Positions 1 to 8,879 of a stretch of 64,000 nt of DNA are shown here, piece after piece; the first letter of the stretch is position 1; each line of letters begins with the position of its first letter. A program made the translations under genes and the position numbers. Source of the DNA: an uncultured Ruminococcus sp. Its GTDB lineage: Bacteria; Bacillota; Clostridia; Oscillospirales; Ruminococcaceae. The DNA lies in contig CADALT010000001.1 of assembly GCA_902788785.1 (NCBI GenBank), forward strand, positions 124,001-188,000, written 5' to 3'. A model generated the notes under the pieces. That model did not search any database, was not told where the DNA came from, and was given only the letters and a program-made list of their open reading frames with translations.

Positions 1-154
1 CCGATGTTTCGGCATCAGATAAGATAGAGTTATTTCCGACAAAAGATGATCTGTTATCGGATTCAGTCATTTCATTTGCCGATACAGGCAGCAAACCTTG
101 TCCAACAGTTATGAATAAAGCCAGAGAAGCTGCAAGGATCTTTTTACTTGTCAT
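1..154 (-). CDS. Secreted protein, N-terminal part only (cut by window edge)
   Basis: The reading frame starts at the ATG at 154 behind a GGAGG-type ribosome site (163-167 on the plus strand as cctcc) and runs off the window start. The 51 visible residues begin MTSKKILAASLALFITVGQG, a classic signal peptide with a short basic n-region and hydrophobic core, and a likely cleavage site near VSA-NE. What follows is rich in Ser, Asn, Asp and Glu, typical of the spacer of an exported protein. No domain is visible, so function cannot be assigned. Confidence 0.75.
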   Translation of the reverse strand, partial: MTSKKILAASLALFITVGQGLLPVSANEMTESDNRSSFVGNNSILSDAETS

Positions 155-243
155 TGATATCCTCCTTATACGATAAAATGAAAATTATTTTTCAATTATA
201 CCACTAATATATTGACATAATATGAACATAAAATGTAGATATA

Positions 244-275
244 TAAAAAAGCCCGAAAGCTTTTCACTTTCGGGC
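244..275 (-). terminator. Intrinsic terminator of the surface-glycan operon
   Basis: A perfect 9-bp GC-rich stem (251-259 with 267-275) is followed on the minus strand by a run of T (244-250). It lies 33 bases past the stop of the glycosyltransferase gene. Confidence 0.85.
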
Positions 276-308
276 ACGGTTATTATATTGCCGTTTACTA
301 TAGAAATA

Positions 309-2030
309 TCAATAAGTTAATGTAAGATAGATAAGGCAGGTGCATAAGGCAAAAAGCATTGAAACTGCAAGGGATATATTTACCGCTGCGGCAGCTGCCT
401 TACTCTTTTTGGTGCTGAGAATATCAATGCTAAGACCAATGAAAAGCGCACCTGTTATCACAGTAGGTGTGATGTATCTGAAATTCATGGTACAGGTGAA
501 CGGATAATCGGCAGCTGTTTTATAGAAGCTAGCCATCATGGTCACATAGAAAAGTGCCACGAACCATTTTTCTATCCTGCCTGCTTTAGTCTTTTTTATG
601 CACATCACTATCATCGCTATAAACGCAAATGCAGCGATAAATGCACTCAGCCAGAAGAACAGCACCGAAACTTTATTTATATAAGCGTGTTCCATAAAGC
701 ATGACTCATTGATATATTCGCCGAATATCGAGTTTTTCAGCAGAGTATAAATTGGATTATACTCATTGTAGTTTATGATGTTGCCTGCTTCATCAAGGTC
801 TGCCCACTGTTCGTAAACATTGCTGACCTGTTTTAAAGAAAAATCTGTTATTCTCGAAACAAAGCTTTGTTCGCCGAGATATTGCAGTGCATCCATTGGG
901 ATCTCGTGAACATAGGTGATGGGTACCTTCCACTTTATATAATTGCGTATACCGAACCAAAGTCCGAGAGGTACACATATAACGCCGAATACTGCGTACT
1001 GCTTGAAATATTTAGGAAATTCCTTCTTGAAATTCTTTATCAGAACATAAAGGAAAACCGCAGCCACAGGTGGTGCAATCAGTGCCGCCGAAAGTTTAGT
1101 CATCATACCCAGACCAATGCACAAAGCTATCTTTATGATGCCTTTCATAGTCGGCTTTTCATACCATTTAAGTGCAGCAATCACCGCACCTGTTTCCAGT
1201 GCAACAGAAAGCACATCGTTGTTTATACTTCCCGAAAAAAGTATGAAGCATGGGTGCATACTTACAATAATAAGCGGAATATACAAAGCCTTGCCTTTAA
1301 GCTTGAAGTATTTCAGTATCTTATAGGCAGTTATGATTATACACATTGAATAGAAAAGCGTCAGCATCTGCACCGATTCACGGGTAGGGTCACGGCTGAT
1401 GCCGAGTATCTTTTCGTTCACAAACAGCCACAGCGCACTTATAGCGTGATGGAAAGGAGGGTGGCAGAACTGTGCTTTCGTCCTTACATCAAAATCGCTG
1501 AGCGCATGATTATTGTAGAGGTATTCGATATAAGCCGAATGTCCTATATCACCATCAAAACTGCCCACATCATGCTGACGTGTATAACAGGAAGTCCCCA
1601 TCACATAGTATAGTTTAAGGAAAAATCCCACAGCTATCATCAGAAAACTGCCAAGCTGTTCTTTGTATTTTTGGGTATCACTCAAAAGATAGATCAGTAA
1701 ACAAATAACACATCCGCCCATGAACATCCACATTGGTTTATGTTCAGATCTGTTATAAAGCCATGAACCGAAACATAAAGCAATGATACCTGCTGCTTCA
1801 GCTATGGAAGCTGTTGCTTTTTTCAGCTTTCCGCTTTTGAACTTATACAGTATAAAAGCTGTAAATATGCCGATGCACCCAAACAGTTCTATCCACAAAG
1901 CATTCTCGGGAATATTACCCGCAGCACCGAAGGTAAAAGGCGTTATCCCCAGGCATATCGCCAGGGTGATAAGATAAGGATGTGCAGCAAACAGCTTTAC
2001 TGTGCGGTCAGTTATCGCTCTTCTGTTCAT
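309..2030 (-). CDS. Polytopic GT-C type glycosyltransferase (PMT/ArnT-like)
   Basis: About 573 residues with roughly a dozen hydrophobic segments. The first large outside loop carries a conserved-looking acidic site ([12 protein letters not shown]) and, further on, a CHPPFHH motif of the HPP type seen in GT39/GT83 enzymes that use polyprenyl-phosphate sugars. This points to transfer of a sugar onto a protein or cell-wall glycan outside the membrane. A longer frame opens at 2075, but the ATG at 2030 is chosen because it has a purine-rich site in front and gives the usual 22-base overlap with the upstream gene. It is the last gene of an operon with a GtrA-like flippase and a UGM-like flavoprotein. 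The exact sugar and acceptor cannot be told. Confidence 0.75.
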   Translation of the reverse strand: MNRRAITDRTVKLFAAHPYLITLAICLGITPFTFGAAGNIPENALWIELFGCIGIFTAFILYKFKSGKLKKATASIAEAAGIIALCFGSWLYNRSEHKPMWMFMGGCVICLLIYLLSDTQKYKEQLGSFLMIAVGFFLKLYYVMGTSCYTRQHDVGSFDGDIGHSAYIEYLYNNHALSDFDVRTKAQFCHPPFHHAISALWLFVNEKILGISRDPTRESVQMLTLFYSMCIIITAYKILKYFKLKGKALYIPLIIVSMHPCFILFSGSINNDVLSVALETGAVIAALKWYEKPTMKGIIKIALCIGLGMMTKLSAALIAPPVAAVFLYVLIKNFKKEFPKYFKQYAVFGVICVPLGLWFGIRNYIKWKVPITYVHEIPMDALQYLGEQSFVSRITDFSLKQVSNVYEQWADLDEAGNIINYNEYNPIYTLLKNSIFGEYINESCFMEHAYINKVSVLFFWLSAFIAAFAFIAMIVMCIKKTKAGRIEKWFVALFYVTMMASFYKTAADYPFTCTMNFRYITPTVITGALFIGLSIDILSTKKSKAAAAAVNISLAVSMLFALCTCLIYLTLTY

Positions 2031-3567
2031 GGTATTCTTTCTCGGTGTTGACGTTCCAGATCTCAGATCTGTCATTAGTGCCCTGCTTTATCTGTTCAGC
2101 AGCCTTTATAGCGGTCATCATGGAATGATCCATATTATTATAACGATGCTGACCGTTTCTGCCAACACACCAGAGGTTCTCGTAGCTGTCAAGACAAGCC
2201 TGTATCTTATCAAAATCCTTATAAGTATCAAAGTACGCTGGATAAGCCTTCTTCACACGTTCACGGTGAGAATCAAGCACTGCGTCCTTCGAGATAACGC
2301 CCATCTTACAAAGCTCCTTAACAGCGAATTTTACACACTGTTCTTCCGACATATTCCAGAACTTATCACCCTCTGCGCAGAAATATTCCAGACCTATCCA
2401 TACAGTTTCAACAGGGTCTTTTACCATATAGGGTGACCAGTTATTGAATATCTGTATACGTCCAAGCTTTACGCCCTTATCTTGAACATAGATCCAGCAA
2501 TCGGGAACGATATTGCCAAGGGTACGCATATTCGTTTCGTTTTTCAGTTTGAGCTTGTTGACCAGAAGTCCCACTGTAACGAAATCACGGTAGGGAAGTC
2601 CGTCAGCAAGGCTGCGTATCTTATCATCGGCACTGTCAAGACCATTTACAAGGTCCTTTACGGGCATAGAAGAAATGAATACATCTCCCGAGATCTCAGC
2701 TTTGCCAAACTCGGTATTGCACACAACGGAGGTTATCTTGCCGCTGTGAGACTTTATAGTTTCAACAGAGTGTCCGTAGAGTATCTTACCGCCCATCTCT
2801 TCGACCTTAGCGCCGACCATTTCCCAAAGCTGACCGGGTCCGTACTTAGGATACCAATACTGCTCGATAAGTGAAGTTTCAGCGTTAGAATTATTCTTTG
2901 TGCCCATGAGTTTTGAAAGCATATCTTTCAGTATCGCTGTGATAGACAGACCCTTTACTCGCTGTGCGCCCCAATCGGCAGAGATCTCACGAGGGTGTCT
3001 GCCCCAGAGCTTTTCAGTGTAGCCCTCAAAGAACATGGAGTAAAGTACCTTGCCAAATCTGTTGATATAGAAATTCTCCAGATTATCCTCGGGCAGTTTG
3101 TGTACACAGGAATAAAGGTAACTGAAACCTGCCTCCATAGTGGTGAAAAATCCCATATTCTTTATGGTATTGAGATTCATCTTCACCGGATAATCAAAGA
3201 AAGCTTTTTTGTAATATATTCTTGAAAGTCTGTCACGCACCAGCATAACGCAGTCTTCTTTTTCAGGGTCTCCGCCGCCTTTAACAAAGGGTTTTGATCT
3301 GCCGAGTATCTTATCATCATATGCAGGCTTGCCCTGTACAGGCATAAGATCGCTCCACCATTTCATTATGCGGTCGTCTTTAGAGAAAAATCTGTGACCG
3401 CCGATATCCATACGGTTGCCGTTATAGCGTACTGTCTGCGATATTCCGCCAAGTACCTTGCTTTCCTCTAAAACGGTCACATTGAATTCACCGTTATTAT
3501 CTTTCAAAAGTTCATATGCGGCTGTAAGTCCCGCAGGACCACCGCCGATGATGACGATATTCTTCAT
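2008..3567 (-). CDS. FAD-dependent oxidoreductase, UDP-galactopyranose mutase-like
   Basis: 519 residues. The N-terminus [20 protein letters not shown] is a Rossmann dinucleotide site (GxGxxG type) with the following acidic residue at the end of strand 2 (VLEES), so it binds [11 protein letters not shown] near residue 56 and the segment [16 protein letters not shown] in the middle are typical of the NAD(P)-binding proteins related to UDP-galactopyranose mutase and protoporphyrinogen-oxidase-like amine oxidases. The C-terminal NMDHSMMTA stretch is the usual flavin-contacting end. Its place between gtrA-like and GT-C genes suggests a role in making an unusual sugar or polyprenyl-linked donor. 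Whether it is a true mutase is not shown. Confidence 0.75.
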   Translation of the reverse strand: MKNIVIIGGGPAGLTAAYELLKDNNGEFNVTVLEESKVLGGISQTVRYNGNRMDIGGHRFFSKDDRIMKWWSDLMPVQGKPAYDDKILGRSKPFVKGGGDPEKEDCVMLVRDRLSRIYYKKAFFDYPVKMNLNTIKNMGFFTTMEAGFSYLYSCVHKLPEDNLENFYINRFGKVLYSMFFEGYTEKLWGRHPREISADWGAQRVKGLSITAILKDMLSKLMGTKNNSNAETSLIEQYWYPKYGPGQLWEMVGAKVEEMGGKILYGHSVETIKSHSGKITSVVCNTEFGKAEISGDVFISSMPVKDLVNGLDSADDKIRSLADGLPYRDFVTVGLLVNKLKLKNETNMRTLGNIVPDCWIYVQDKGVKLGRIQIFNNWSPYMVKDPVETVWIGLEYFCAEGDKFWNMSEEQCVKFAVKELCKMGVISKDAVLDSHRERVKKAYPAYFDTYKDFDKIQACLDSYENLWCVGRNGQHRYNNMDHSMMTAIKAAEQIKQGTNDRSEIWNVNTEKEYHEQKSDN

Positions 3568-3589
3568 TTTGATCTGATCCTTTCAATTA

Positions 3590-4036
3590 TTATTGTTCAC
3601 TCTTTTTACTGTAGAGCAGTATCTTCCTGGCAAAGAAATTCCAGAAGAATGCCGCTGCGGTAGAAATAACTTTACCTATTATCTGATAAAGGCTGGTAAC
3701 ATCTTCAAGCTTTAACTTACAAAGCTTTGTTATGCCTATTGTCATCAAAAGTCCTACTACACCTATGGCGGCAAAACTCAGAAATTCGACCAGCTTGTTC
3801 TTTACCTTTGATTCACCGAACACCCAGAAAGTGCTGATGATAAAATTCGTTATTAGACCAAGTATAAACGAGATAACATTGGAGACCGTAGGGAATCTCT
3901 GACCGAAAACCACATAGAATAGCAGCAGGGAAGCCCCCCAGTCAACAACAGTTGCTGCGCCTCCCACAAACACATATCTGATAAATTGTATCAATGTGCT
4001 GTCAGTCTTATCAACAAGTATTTCCTTGATCTTCAT
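3590..4036 (-). CDS. GtrA-like membrane protein
   Basis: 148 residues with four predicted membrane helices and the family signature near the N-terminus (FIRYVFVGGAATVVDWG), matching GtrA/DPMS-type proteins that help move polyprenyl-phosphate sugars across the membrane. The start at 4036 has a strong GGAGG site (4044-4048). It is the first gene of the operon with the flavoprotein (22-base gap) and the GT-C transferase, which is the classic pairing for glycosylation with lipid-linked sugars. Its leader carries a tandem 53-bp repeat. Confidence 0.85.
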   Translation of the reverse strand: MKIKEILVDKTDSTLIQFIRYVFVGGAATVVDWGASLLLFYVVFGQRFPTVSNVISFILGLITNFIISTFWVFGESKVKNKLVEFLSFAAIGVVGLLMTIGITKLCKLKLEDVTSLYQIIGKVISTAAAFFWNFFARKILLYSKKSEQ

Positions 4037-4049
4037 GTTCTATCCTCCT

Positions 4050-4102
4050 AGCCCGGAACGCCAATTCGTCATGTCTGATCGTTTAAACGGAATGATAGGC
4101 GC
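4050..4102 (-). repeat. 53-bp direct repeat, copy 1
   Basis: Identical to 4145-4197 except for two adjacent bases (4071-4072 vs 4166-4167 region: tg/ca). Read on the minus strand it can form a stem: gCGCC with GGCGt at the ends, then ATTC(c)G with CGAAT, leaving an apical loop that holds the two variable bases. It contains the palindrome CGTTTAAACG and abuts the ribosome site of the gtrA-like gene. Confidence 0.9.
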
Positions 4103-4144
4103 TCGGTAGCTTTCAATAGTCGGTCACAAAATGCAGTTTATCCC

Positions 4145-4197
4145 AGCCCGGAACGCCAATTCGTCACATCTGATCGTTTAAACGGAATGATAGGCGC
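4145..4197 (-). repeat. 53-bp direct repeat, copy 2
   Basis: Second copy, 95 bases from the first, with 51 of 53 positions identical. It has the same potential hairpin and the same CGTTTAAACG palindrome. Both copies lie in the presumed 5' leader or promoter region of the glycan operon. No protein-coding frame covers them. Confidence 0.9.
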
Positions 4198-4321
4198 CGG
4201 ACAGCTTTTAAATATTATATAAAAAAGTATATACACATGGTAAATTTGTTGCCAACATACTTTATCAGTATATCACAGTAAGGAGTTATTGTCAATACAA
4301 AAAGGGCGAAAAAAGGGAATA

Positions 4322-5014
4322 TCACTCGGTCATATCTTGATATTCAGATGTTCTGTCCTTATAGATCTCGTATACGGATTTTCCCTGATCGTATGGGTCA
4401 AGATCAACATCTTTTGCATTTTGCTTCCACGGGTTTGAGTCATCCAAAACTTTATAAGCAGTATTATGCTGTTCCCACTCATATGCCATATCTTCCGGAG
4501 TTCTGTAGCTTTCCATATCACTGCCGTGTATTGGGTGTTCATTGATAAGTGCCTGACAGATATACTCCATATCCTGTTTATTGTCAATAAGGTAAGAATC
4601 GGTTATAGTCCAGTGGTCGGGAGTATAGACAGCGCTGAACTCATCGCCGTTATACGTAAAACTATAGTATATACCGTTTCCGTCGATATCGTACAGACCT
4701 ATATCCTCAAAAGAAGACAAAATAGATGGTGCTTCATCACGCTGTGTGAAAAAATCGCTTTTATCATCCTCACTGCTGTCACTTGCGGAAGATGTTTCGT
4801 CAGCAGGGATATCAGCTTCAGATGACGAAATCTCGGTCAGTGTTGTTACAGTCTCAGCTATTGACGATGATCCGTCGGTCTGTGAAGATGATGAAGCTGT
4901 CCCAACGCTTTCTTCTTTAGTGGAAATGCTTGCAACATCTTCACGCTCGGAACATGATGTCATCATAAAAGCAAGCATAACAGCTGCAATAACTTGTATT
5001 TTTGTGTTTTTCAT
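4322..5014 (-). CDS. Putative lipoprotein with Ser-rich spacer
   Basis: 230 residues from the ATG at 5014, which has an AAGGAG site. A more distal ATG at 5044 has none and would bury the signal peptide. MKNTKIQ plus a hydrophobic core ends in the lipobox MTSC (Cys about residue 21). Residues 25-80 are a Ser/Glu/Asp-rich linker, and the rest is a soluble domain with aromatic residues that I do not recognise. It is monocistronic behind its own promoter (5047-5075) and divergent from the GGDEF/EAL pseudogene. Confidence 0.75.
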   Translation of the reverse strand: MKNTKIQVIAAVMLAFMMTSCSEREDVASISTKEESVGTASSSSQTDGSSSIAETVTTLTEISSSEADIPADETSSASDSSEDDKSDFFTQRDEAPSILSSFEDIGLYDIDGNGIYYSFTYNGDEFSAVYTPDHWTITDSYLIDNKQDMEYICQALINEHPIHGSDMESYRTPEDMAYEWEQHNTAYKVLDDSNPWKQNAKDVDLDPYDQGKSVYEIYKDRTSEYQDMTE

Positions 5015-5046
5015 GGACGTTCTCCTTAATTTTATCTGACTCACAT

Positions 5047-5075
5047 ATTATATCATACCATTAAATAAAAGTAAA
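5047..5075 (-). promoter_or_regulatory. SigA-type promoter for the lipoprotein gene
   Basis: On the minus strand: TTTACT, 17-base spacer, TATAAT. TTTACT as the -35 recurs at several promoters in this window. Confidence 0.6.
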
Positions 5076-5140
5076 GGACTGATGTACATTGCCTGATATA
5101 AAATCAACTAAATAAAAATAATTAACAATCTTGAAAACTA

Positions 5141-5169
5141 TTGCAATTTTAAAGAAAATATGATATAAT
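5141..5169 (+). promoter_or_regulatory. SigA-type promoter for the GGDEF/EAL pseudogene
   Basis: TTGCAA (5141-5146), 17-base spacer, TATAAT (5164-5169), 51 bases before the start codon at 5221. Confidence 0.7.
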
Positions 5170-5220
5170 AAACAAAATACAAGCTGTACGATAAACTAAA
5201 TTTTGTAGAAGGAGTTCGTT

Positions 5221-6926
5221 ATGGATAATAACACATTATTGGATTATTATATTCAGCTTGAAAGATTTCTGAATGCTCTGGTCTCCTATAGCAGCAATGA
5301 TCTTTCTGAAATAAAAGAAACTCTGGCAGAACTTTGCAAATATTTCGGCGTATCTAAAGGGGTAACCAAGTTCTATAAAAGTGTTGTTCACTAAAAATCA
5401 GGCATCGGTGAAGAGATAGTCTGCTATGATGACGGCACAGAAGGCGTTGAGTTCATCAAAAAAAGGATCGTCACAAAATCTATGACGGTCGTAAAATGTA
5501 TCGTTTACAGACATAGGGATGCTTTGCCCCTCAGTGAAGAGGATACTCAAAGAGTAACTATGATAATGGACATGATACTGAGTTTTATCAGCCGCAACCG
5601 ACTGGAAGACATTGTAGAAAGATTAACATTCTTTGATGATAACGGCTACAGAAATCTGCGCTCATTTATAAGGTATCTTGAACAGCTAAATGAAAAAAAT
5701 GATTTCAGCAAACGAACTGCTGTACATTTCAATCTCAGGCATTTCTCTCTCATCAACAGAGAGATAGGCAGAAGTTCGGGCGATGTGGTCATTCGCAATT
5801 ACTTTGATCTTCTGGAAAAGACCATCGGAGATAAGGGATTGATCTGCCGTGTTGGCGGCGATAATTTCGTGGCGATATTCAAGGACGATATCCTTGAAGC
5901 TGTACTGGATATACTTAACGGTGTACCGATAGTATATGATGTCAACAATACAAAGCGCATCATGGTGTCGGCTAGCACAGGTGTGTTCAGGATACCCGAC
6001 GGCTTTATATATGAAAGACCCGATGACATCATGGACAGGATAGTTTCTTCATCCCGTGCAGCCAAGAACGGCGGCAAGGAAAGCATCGTTTTCTTTGACG
6101 ATGATATGATAGTCGATAAAGAAAAGACCATGCAGGTCCAGCAGCTTTTCCCTCAGGCAATGCAAAAAGGGGAGTTCAAGGTATTTTATCAGCCTAAGAT
6201 CGATATTGATACAGGTGAGATCGTCGGCGCAGAGGCTCTTTGCAGATGGTTCAGGGACGGCAAGGTCATACCGCCGATCGATTTTATACCTATCCTCGAA
6301 CAGACTACAGATATATGCAGACTGGATTTTTATATGCTCAACCATGTATGTCGTGATATCAGGCAATGGCTCGATGAAGGCAGGAAAGTCGTGAGAATAT
6401 CAGTTAACCTGTCACGCAAACATATGATGGACATTGACCTTCTGGAAAGAATAATCGGTATAGTCGATATGAACCGTGTCCCTCATCAATATATCGAGAT
6501 CGAGCTTACCGAAACTACGACCGATGTTGAGTTCCGTGATCTGAAACGAGTTGTCAGCGGTTTGCAGCAGGCATATGTACCTCGGTAGATGATTTCGGAA
6601 TGGGATATTCGTCACTAAATCTTATCCGTGAGATACCATGGAATGTTCTTAAAGTGGATAAGAGCTTTCTGCCTGTGGATAACGATAACGAAGCAAGCAC
6701 CAGGAGCATAATGTTCAAGTATGTTGTTGCAATGGCAAAAGAACTTGGTCTTGAATGTATTGCTGAGGGTGTCGAAACTCGAAATCAGGTACAGGTGCTT
6801 CGTGATAACAGATGTTTATTCGCACAGGGATTTTATTTCGACAGACCTCTTCCTATAGAGGATTTCGAGAAAAGACTGGCGACACATCATTATAATGTCG
6901 AAACAGGAGAAGTATCTGAGGCATAG
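5221..6926 (+). pseudogene. GGDEF/EAL cyclic-di-GMP protein, broken by a stop and a frameshift
   Basis: Translation starts at 5221 behind an AAGGAG site. The frame runs 57 codons to TAA at 5392, then continues in the same frame with protein-like sequence to TAG at 6586. The C-terminus resumes at about 6576 in another frame and ends at 6926. The joined protein would be about 565 residues: an N-terminal sensory region, a GGDEF domain with the degenerate signature GGDNF (5860 region), and an EAL domain with AEALCRW, NLSRKH, ELTETT and, after the frameshift, VDDFGMGYSSL. The EAL residues look intact, so the ancestor was probably a phosphodiesterase. The TAA is one base from GAA. The frameshift is a small deletion just before VDDFG. 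Sequencing error is possible but needs two events. Confidence 0.85.
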
Positions 6927-6970
6927 AAAAACGGCTCGTTAATAGTTAAAAGTGCTGATACAGAAGTTTT

Positions 6971-7020
6971 AAGCCATAGTATTTCTGATATTCATAGAGA
7001 AATACTATGGCTTTTCTATT
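6971..7020 (+). terminator. Strong intrinsic terminator
   Basis: A 15-16-bp perfect stem (6971-6986 with 6998-7013) around an 11-base loop, followed by a T-rich tail. It closes the GGDEF/EAL transcription unit. Confidence 0.85.
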
Positions 7021-7058
7021 TACTTTTATGCTGCATCTATAGAAGGTTAAGAGATCAA

Positions 7059-7568
7059 ATGAATAATACATATACAATTAGAGAAGCTATTCCGGATGAT
7101 GCTGAGAAAATGATCTTATACCTAAATCAAGTAGGTGGAGAATCTGATAATTTGTTATACGGAGAAAATGAATTTATCGTTCCAGTCGAAGGAGTAAAAC
7201 GAAAACTGGCTATGAGTAAAGAATCGGAGAATAGCATTGTTTTGATAGCCATTGAAAACGAACAGATCATTGCGAGGGCAGAATTAGAGGGATATTATGC
7301 AGCCAGAATTCGTCATAGGGCAAAATTTTCGATCTCAGTAAAAAAAGAATACTGGAATCAGGGAATAGGAACAGAAATGATAAAAAGAATTATCGATCAA
7401 GCAAAAACGATGAAAATCAGAATAATAGAATTGGAAGTAATTACCGATAATTTAAGAGCTATTTCGTTGTATCATAAAATGGGATTTACTGATATAGGAA
7501 TATATAAAAAATATTTTTTTGTAAACGGTTTATTTAAAGATGCTGTAATAATGCAGAATAATTTATAG
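7059..7568 (+). CDS. GNAT-family N-acetyltransferase
   Basis: 169 residues with the GNAT fold: an N-terminal TIREAIPDDAEKM segment, the central strand and the acetyl-CoA loop YWNQGIGTEMIKRI (Q/RxxGxG/A type, about residue 108-121), and the C-terminal DNLRAISLYHKMGF motif. It looks like the RimI/YhhY-type acetyltransferases that modify proteins or small amines; the substrate is unknown. The gene is clearly more A/T-rich than its neighbours, uses many AAA/ATA codons, and sits at the edge of an accessory module, so it may have been acquired. The ribosome site is weak (aaggttaagag). Confidence 0.85.
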   Translation: MNNTYTIREAIPDDAEKMILYLNQVGGESDNLLYGENEFIVPVEGVKRKLAMSKESENSIVLIAIENEQIIARAELEGYYAARIRHRAKFSISVKKEYWNQGIGTEMIKRIIDQAKTMKIRIIELEVITDNLRAISLYHKMGFTDIGIYKKYFFVNGLFKDAVIMQNNL

Positions 7569-7712
7569 AATATAAGATCAGACAAATTCGGGATCTATCT
7601 TTGCAGCCCTGAGCACACGGCGATGCTTGAGGGAACAATCCTATGACTATGAAGGTACTCGTTTCATGATCGAGTCCGTTTTAGTAATGGAAGTGGAAAT
7701 AATGGTGCATAT

Positions 7713-7753
7713 AAAACCGCACTAAATCAAAACACACCGCAAAATTTAGTGCG
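7713..7753 (+). repeat. Direct repeat with hairpin, copy 1 (left edge of accessory module)
   Basis: Bases 7713-7732 are identical to 9068-9087 (20 of 20). The repeat is the left arm of a hairpin: CGCACTAAAT (7718-7727) pairs with ATTTAGTGCG (7744-7753). Bases 7569-7712 between the acetyltransferase and this site hold no gene that I recognise. Confidence 0.85.
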
Positions 7754-7772
7754 ATACTTCACAGAAAGTTCA

Positions 7773-7796
7773 AAGCTCCTTTGGGAGCTTTTTTCA
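7773..7796 (+). terminator. Intrinsic terminator inside the accessory module
   Basis: AAGCTCC/GGGAGCTT stem (7773-7790) with a three-base loop and a run of T. No intact gene ends just before it, so it may belong to a deleted gene. Confidence 0.7.
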
Positions 7797-7910
7797 GCAC
7801 TCCATACCCTAGCTCGTGCCTCTGCCATGAGAATGCACGGCGCTCGGGACCCGTTGTCAAGAGGACTGTGGAATAAATGCCCGAAACGGTAACAGTGAGC
7901 ATTGATTGGT

Positions 7911-8038
7911 TTTCAAATCGCCTGTGAAGCTCTGCAAAGCCCTTGTGGCTCGTTCAAGGGTCTCTGTCCAGCCTACGACACTAAGGGGGATTGTTAAGGT
8001 CAGAATGCGCCCCCTAGGGCTTCACAGACGGTTTGAAA
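7911..8038 (+). ncRNA. Candidate structured RNA with a three-way junction
   Basis: Long-range stem P1 pairs 7911-7930 with 8019-8038 (18 Watson-Crick pairs, one G-U, one mismatch). Inside are P2 (CCCTTG 7940-7945 with CAAGGG 7955-7960) and P3 (AGGGGG 7984-7989 with CCCCCT 8010-8015). A 66-codon open frame crosses the region (7906-8106), but the pairing explains the sequence better. It lies 48 bases before the start of the next small gene and could be its leader. I know of no named family that it fits. Confidence 0.5.
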
Positions 8039-8086
8039 GCAAATGGAGATTTCAGCACTTGTTTACAGTGAGAAAGGACGTAAATT

Positions 8087-8314
8087 ATGAACACCATGAA
8101 CGGTAAAAATAGTGAGTTTTCAAGGTTGCATTGTTCTGTAGCCAGTGAAATTATAATGATGATTTTGGGCATGGATAATTTACCGCTTGAAGCTGTTGAA
8201 CATCTTCAATGTGCATTGGAAATAACCGATAATGCAGTTGGTAATGGTTACGCACTGCACGTATTTCATTACGAAAACGGTGATATTGAGTCTTTTGTAA
8301 AGCCTTTTGTCTAA
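8087..8314 (+). CDS. Small hypothetical protein of the accessory module
   Basis: 75 residues from the ATG at 8087, which has an AAAGGA site six to seven bases away. The protein has a helical middle (SEIIMMILGM, LEAVEHLQCALEI) and a C-terminal strand-like end (ALHVFHYENGDIESFVKPFV). There are no membrane segments or known motif. It follows the structured RNA and precedes an 82-base hairpin. Small genes of this sort are common in mobile elements of Clostridia, but no recombinase is present here. Confidence 0.55.
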   Translation: MNTMNGKNSEFSRLHCSVASEIIMMILGMDNLPLEAVEHLQCALEITDNAVGNGYALHVFHYENGDIESFVKPFV

Positions 8315-8365
8315 TAGCCATTGTAATAACCTAGCTCGAAAAGGGACGGGCAACCCCTTTTTGAA

Positions 8366-8447
8366 GCGTTCGGCGAGTGTCCGAGCAAGGGCGGCAAATG
8401 CTCGGTCATCCTCCCGAGCTTGCCGCCGCTCGGACACCGCAGAACGC
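8366..8447. other. 82-base long hairpin
   Basis: Four nested perfect stems: 8366-8371/8442-8447 (6 bp), 8377-8386/8428-8437 (10 bp), 8390-8397/8420-8427 (8 bp) and 8400-8405/8414-8419 (6 bp), with an eight-base loop. That is 30 pairs in 82 bases and much more GC-rich than its surroundings. A weaker hairpin (8334-8366) lies directly before it. Possible roles are a transfer or single-strand replication site, an attC-like recombination site or an RNA structure. Confidence 0.75.
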
Positions 8448-8474
8448 ACATAAAATGGAAGCTCATTTTTCGAG

Positions 8475-8499
8475 GTGGCTATTACTTGATATTAGCCAC
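8475..8499. other. Short hairpin
   Basis: GTGGCTA (8475-8481) pairs with TAGCCAC (8493-8499). No T-run follows, so it is not an obvious terminator. Confidence 0.5.
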
Positions 8500-8579
8500 A
8501 AAATGTACTCAAAAGAAAAAACATGAACAAAAGAGCAGATAGCAAAACACAAGTAAATACGTGCTTAAAGGGTGATAAT

Positions 8580-8879
8580 ATGGGAATATCCAAGTGCATG
8601 AACTGCTTGTGCAAATTCTGCACACGTTTAGATTGCAAATATCAGTCAAAGAGATACTTTGACCCGTGTTATATACGCTGTGGTTACAAGCTCGGGCATA
8701 GTCCAAGGCTTGTATGCAGTGATTTTCATAATACTGCAAGAGTAAGAGTTTACAAGGTAGTCCGTAAAGGTCGAACCATTGAAAACTTACTCCGCAAAAT
8801 GTCCGCTGCCGATTTGCTTGCACTGGTCGGAGGTGGAATAAATGAGATTAAAGGAGGTGCGCCGAATAATCGAAAGTGA
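8580..8879 (+). CDS. Small Cys-rich protein of the accessory module
   Basis: 99 residues from the ATG at 8580, chosen because an AAAGGGTG site precedes it; an ATG at 8523 in the same frame has no good site. The N-terminal 35 residues carry six Cys (KCMNCLCKFC, DCKYQ, DPCYIRC), suggesting a bound metal such as zinc. The C-terminal part is basic and then helical (IENLLRKMSAADLLALVGGG). It overlaps the next gene by 38 bases. Function unknown; a DNA-binding or accessory role in a mobile element is a guess. Confidence 0.65.
   Translation: MGISKCMNCLCKFCTRLDCKYQSKRYFDPCYIRCGYKLGHSPRLVCSDFHNTARVRVYKVVRKGRTIENLLRKMSAADLLALVGGGINEIKGGAPNNRK

Noticed and set aside
4050..4197. CRISPR array
   Set aside because: Only two repeat units of 53 bases, one 42-base spacer, and no cas genes nearby.
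5392..5394. Programmed read-through or recoding of TAA in the GGDEF/EAL gene
   Set aside because: There is no sign of a recoding structure, and a second lesion (frameshift) in the same gene makes simple decay or sequence error more likely.
7906..8106. A 66-codon plus-strand open frame across the three-way-junction region
   Set aside because: No ribosome site, composition shaped by the RNA pairing, and it overlaps the start of the better-supported gene at 8087.
8180..8449. An 89-codon minus-strand open frame
   Set aside because: It is the mirror of the 8087 gene and of the long hairpin; Arg/Ala-rich translation comes from the GC-rich stem.
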